Assembly: GCA_964505995.1 (NCBI GenBank)
Contig: CAZDLB010000082.1
Coordinates: 1-8,028, forward strand
DNA length: 8,028 nucleotides
Source of the DNA: JAJRVH01 sp964505995
GTDB taxonomy: Bacteria; Pseudomonadota; Zetaproteobacteria; Mariprofundales; Mariprofundaceae
Direction of reading: 5' to 3'
The notes under the pieces were generated by a model. That model did no database searches and was not told where the DNA came from. It saw only the letters and a list, made by a program, of their open reading frames with translations. Of this stretch, positions 6,208 through 8,028 are shown piece after piece. Positions within the stretch are counted from its first letter, which is position 1; each line of letters starts with the position of its first letter. Position numbers and translations under genes: made by a program.

Positions 6208-6920
6208 CGCACCTCCCCTTGCTCCGGGCCAAGGCCCTGCCGACGGGCCATCTCCCGGAAGGCCAGCATTTCACGCCCGTCCTCAATGGTCAATGTCCGG
6301 CTGAACCTCAGCCCTGATCCCTCATGCTCCGATGAGGTCAGGTACACGAGCCCCGAACCCAGCTCCCGCAGGGCCTCGGCCGCCAGCTCGCGAAAGTGCG
6401 CCAGACGCTCCGGCGCCATGCCGATATGCACCTCCTGCGCCAGGATGATCGCCGGCCGGGCCAGCATGCAGCGCCCCAGGCTGACCAGCGCATGCGTATA
6501 CGAGGAACGCTCGCCGGCACGCTCATCCAGTGTGGCCTCCAGCCCCAGCCAGCGAGCCACCGCCTCGACCCTGTCCGCCGCCGCCTCGAGCGTTTCGCGG
6601 TCGGCCCGGTAGAGAAACGGCAGCAGCAGATTCTCGCGCAGGCTCAGGTTCGCCAGCAGCCCACGCCCCCGGATCATGCTGCCCACCCGCGAGATGAATT
6701 CGGGACTGCCGACCGGGTAGCTGGCCGATTCGGTTTCCAGCCACATCTGCCAGCTTGTCCCGCCAGCCAGCTGGGCATCCGACGGGAAGACCCTGGCCAT
6801 GAAATCATACTGGCACTGGGCATCCATGATGATGCGCAGGTATTCGCCGCGCTCCACCCGTGCCTCGGGAATCGTGGCCAGGCCGAGATCGAGCTCGCGC
6901 CAGCAGAGCCTTTCCTTCAC
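6204..6920 (-). CDS. Degenerate MlaF-like ABC subunit (predicted pseudo-ATPase)
   Basis: This 238-residue protein has the length and order of an MlaF-type ABC ATPase and lies between the permease and MCE genes, where the ATPase belongs. It can be aligned by eye almost without gaps. The nucleotide motifs are lost. The Walker A position (33-40) reads DAQCQYDF, with no Gly-Lys-Ser/Thr. The Q-loop glutamine is Arg84. The signature LSGGM is RSSYT (138-142). Walker B Asp is Gln162, although catalytic Glu163 remains. The D-loop Asp is Ala169, and the switch His is Ser near 197. Scaffold stretches persist, such as LANLSLRENLLLPF and the LARP before Walker B. The frame is open; its GTG overlaps the permease stop (GTGA, GGGAG 5 nt upstream) and its stop overlaps the next start. 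I infer a maintained structural or regulatory subunit that cannot hydrolyse ATP in the usual way. Confidence 0.82.
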   Translation of the reverse strand: MKERLCWRELDLGLATIPEARVERGEYLRIIMDAQCQYDFMARVFPSDAQLAGGTSWQMWLETESASYPVGSPEFISRVGSMIRGRGLLANLSLRENLLLPFLYRADRETLEAAADRVEAVARWLGLEATLDERAGERSSYTHALVSLGRCMLARPAIILAQEVHIGMAPERLAHFRELAAEALRELGSGLVYLTSSEHEGSGLRFSRTLTIEDGREMLAFREMARRQGLGPEQGEVR

Positions 6921-7738
6921 AGCAGCTCCCGGAACAGCACGACGACCACATCGACCAGAATCACCAGCATCAGCGAACCCAGCACGCCGTAGGTCGCACG
7001 CACCGGAATCAGGTTCGGATCACGCCCGACGCGACAGCCCTGGCTGAGCAGCATGATCGCGCACAGCATCGGATAAAGCATGCCCTTGGCCAGCAGCATG
7101 AGCATCTCGTCGAAGGTCGTACCGCGGCGGACCTCGACGAAGAAGTCGATCAGATTCAGCTCGTAGCTCCAGGCCACGACGAGACCGCCGAACCAGATCG
7201 AGACCAGCAGAAAGATGTAGGTCAGGATCACGCCGCAGAGCGTGAAGGCCAGAACCCGGGGCCAGAGCAGGTATTCGTTGACGCTGATGCCGAGGCTGCG
7301 AAGCACCATGTCCTCGCCGCGAACATGCATGCTGCCGATCTCCGTAACCACGGCCACGCCGGATCGCGCCAGCAGGAAGATCGTAACGAACAGGGGCGCG
7401 ACCTCCTGCACCAGCAGTCCCGAAACGAGGCGCCCGATCAGTGACAGATCCTCGACACTCTTGGCAAAGACCACGATGTTGTAGACCGCCAGCACGCCGG
7501 CAGCCAGCGCAATGACCACGACCCAGGGCACGCTCTGCACGCCGGTAAAATACAGCTGGCGGATCACGACATTCATCACGGCCGGGCGTGTCAGCCAGCG
7601 TGGATTGAAGCCGGCGGCCAGAATGCCGACCATCGATTCATAGAAGCGTCGCACCGTGGCGGCGGCATACAGCGCGGCCGCACCGATGCGATCCACGCGC
7701 GTCTCGACTCCCTGCCAGGTTCGCTCCCAGGTCCCCAT
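6917..7738 (-). CDS. MlaE-family lipid ABC transporter permease
   Basis: This 273-residue inner-membrane protein matches the MlaE/YrbE family in length (usually about 260) and plan. It has an N-terminal amphipathic stretch, then hydrophobic segments at about 69-92, 99-125, 161-188, 218-234 and 249-268. The family pattern LLARSGVAVVTEIGSM is clear. MlaE dimers form the membrane core of MCE lipid transporters. The stretch after it, which contacts the ATPase and usually resembles VTEQIDAL, is here VRGEDMVL, so the coupling segment has changed along with the degenerate ATPase gene next door. It is the first gene of the operon. I chose the ATG at 7738; an in-frame GTG at 7744 would add two residues but directly abuts the predicted -10 box. 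No Shine-Dalgarno precedes either, consistent with a leaderless message. Confidence 0.92.
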   Translation of the reverse strand: MGTWERTWQGVETRVDRIGAAALYAAATVRRFYESMVGILAAGFNPRWLTRPAVMNVVIRQLYFTGVQSVPWVVVIALAAGVLAVYNIVVFAKSVEDLSLIGRLVSGLLVQEVAPLFVTIFLLARSGVAVVTEIGSMHVRGEDMVLRSLGISVNEYLLWPRVLAFTLCGVILTYIFLLVSIWFGGLVVAWSYELNLIDFFVEVRRGTTFDEMLMLLAKGMLYPMLCAIMLLSQGCRVGRDPNLIPVRATYGVLGSLMLVILVDVVVVLFRELL

Positions 7739-7744
7739 ACCCAC

Positions 7745-7772
7745 GTTATAGGCTGATCTGGCGGAAACTCAA
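7745..7772 (-). promoter_or_regulatory. Sigma70-type promoter of the lipid-transport operon
   Basis: On the minus strand, TTGAGT (7772-7767, 4 of 6 consensus positions) is separated by 16 bp from TATAAC (7750-7745, 5 of 6). Six bases then lead to the A of the ATG at 7738, the expected transcription start. This would give a leaderless mRNA and fits the absence of a ribosome binding site for the permease gene. It rests on consensus matching only. Confidence 0.6.
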
Positions 7773-7845
7773 GCGCAAATCGCGCCGTAAATCCCGCTCC
7801 CGCCTGCCTTGCGCCGGTTCGGAGGCTTGGGTAGCGTCCGCCAGC

Positions 7846-7882
7846 CCTGCGCCGCCATGCCCCACGGGCATCGGGCCGCAGG
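7846..7882. repeat. Imperfect inverted repeat between the divergent genes
   Basis: The core is ATGCCC / GGGCAT around a 3-nt CAC loop (7857-7871). The arms continue outward to CCTGC / GCAGG, giving 14 paired positions of 17 with three mismatches. There is no T-run on either side, so it does not look like an intrinsic terminator. It lies upstream of ppiD, possibly in its leader, and about 75 bp upstream of the leftward promoter. It could be an RNA hairpin or a protein site; the function is unknown. Confidence 0.5.
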
Positions 7883-7946
7883 CAGATTACGCGCCGCCGG
7901 GCATTCGTCCAGAAGCCGGCCGCGCCACATCGAACCGGGGGCTTAC

Positions 7947-8028
7947 ATGCTCGAATCCATGCGCAATCAGGCCCAGTCCTGGCTGGCCAAACTGATCCTG
8001 GGCGGCATCGCCCTTTCCTTTGTCCTCT
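7947..8028 (+). CDS. ppiD: PpiD-like periplasmic chaperone / peptidyl-prolyl isomerase, N-terminal fragment
   Basis: Only the first 27 codons are in the window; the gene runs off the right edge. The N-terminus reads MLESMRNQAQSWLAKLILGG and then IALSFVL: a short amphipathic helix followed by a single inner-membrane anchor. This matches the start of PpiD/SurA_N_3 proteins, which have a pattern like M-x-x-(I/L/M)-R-x-x-A-x-x-x-x-x-K-(I/L)-I-x-G. PpiD is an inner-membrane-anchored chaperone facing the periplasm that helps newly exported proteins. The ATG is preceded by GGGGG at 5 nt. It diverges from the lipid-transport operon. The call rests on a short stretch, and the parvulin domain is not visible. 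Confidence 0.75.
   Translation, partial: MLESMRNQAQSWLAKLILGGIALSFVL

Noticed and set aside
6204..6920. The ABC subunit as a decaying pseudogene or frameshift product
   Set aside because: The frame is open over full family length, scaffold residues still align without gaps, and the start and stop keep 4-nt overlaps with both neighbours. A frameshift would destroy alignment on one side, and none is seen.
7809..7837. Possible ppiD promoter TTGCGC, 17 bp, TAGCGT on the plus strand
   Set aside because: Each hexamer matches only 3 of 6 consensus positions; this is expected by chance, so I could not place the ppiD promoter.

Overview
The window looks like chromosomal DNA from a GC-rich proteobacterium, most likely a gammaproteobacterium. 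The support is a UbiD ubiquinone-pathway decarboxylase, an MCE/MlaE-type lipid transport set, and the N-terminus of a PpiD-like periplasmic chaperone. There are no RNA genes, insertion sequences or CRISPR arrays. The coding density and overlapping genes suggest native chromosome rather than an acquired island. I cannot name the genus from sequence alone.

Layout, in order of transcription. A short divergent intergenic region (about 7739-7946) separates a rightward ppiD-like gene, cut by the window end, from a leftward operon. The leftward operon runs: MlaE-family permease (7738-6917), degenerate ABC ATP-binding-like subunit (6920-6204), long MCE-domain substrate-binding protein (6207-5212), TPR lipoprotein (5215-4304), RsbW-like GHKL anti-sigma kinase (4307-3798), RsbV-like STAS anti-anti-sigma factor (3814-3500), and UbiD (3500-2028). 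Every junction overlaps by 1 to about 17 nt; four of them are 4-nt ATGA or GTGA overlaps. The seven genes are therefore probably one translationally coupled unit. After an 85-nt gap with its own extended -10 promoter comes a membrane-anchored Sel1-repeat protein (1942-17) on the same strand.

The most notable feature is the ABC subunit. It aligns almost gap-free to MlaF-type ATPases, yet Walker A, the Q-loop, the signature motif, the Walker B aspartate, the D-loop and the switch histidine are all replaced. The frame is open and the gene is tightly coupled to its neighbours, so it reads as a maintained pseudo-ATPase rather than a decaying gene. The permease's coupling segment also departs from the usual MlaE pattern. 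The operon further carries a kinase/STAS partner-switching pair and a TPR lipoprotein in the slot where other MCE systems place a PqiC-type lipoprotein.

Working model (inference): the permease, pseudo-ATPase and MCE protein form an envelope lipid-handling complex that either does not use ATP at its own ABC subunit or borrows another ATPase. The TPR lipoprotein may connect it to the outer membrane, and the RsbW/RsbV-like pair may regulate it or a linked stress response. UbiD makes the ubiquinone precursor, a lipid-soluble product that may or may not be functionally related. The first gene has a good sigma70-type promoter placed so that transcription would begin at its ATG, implying a leaderless mRNA.
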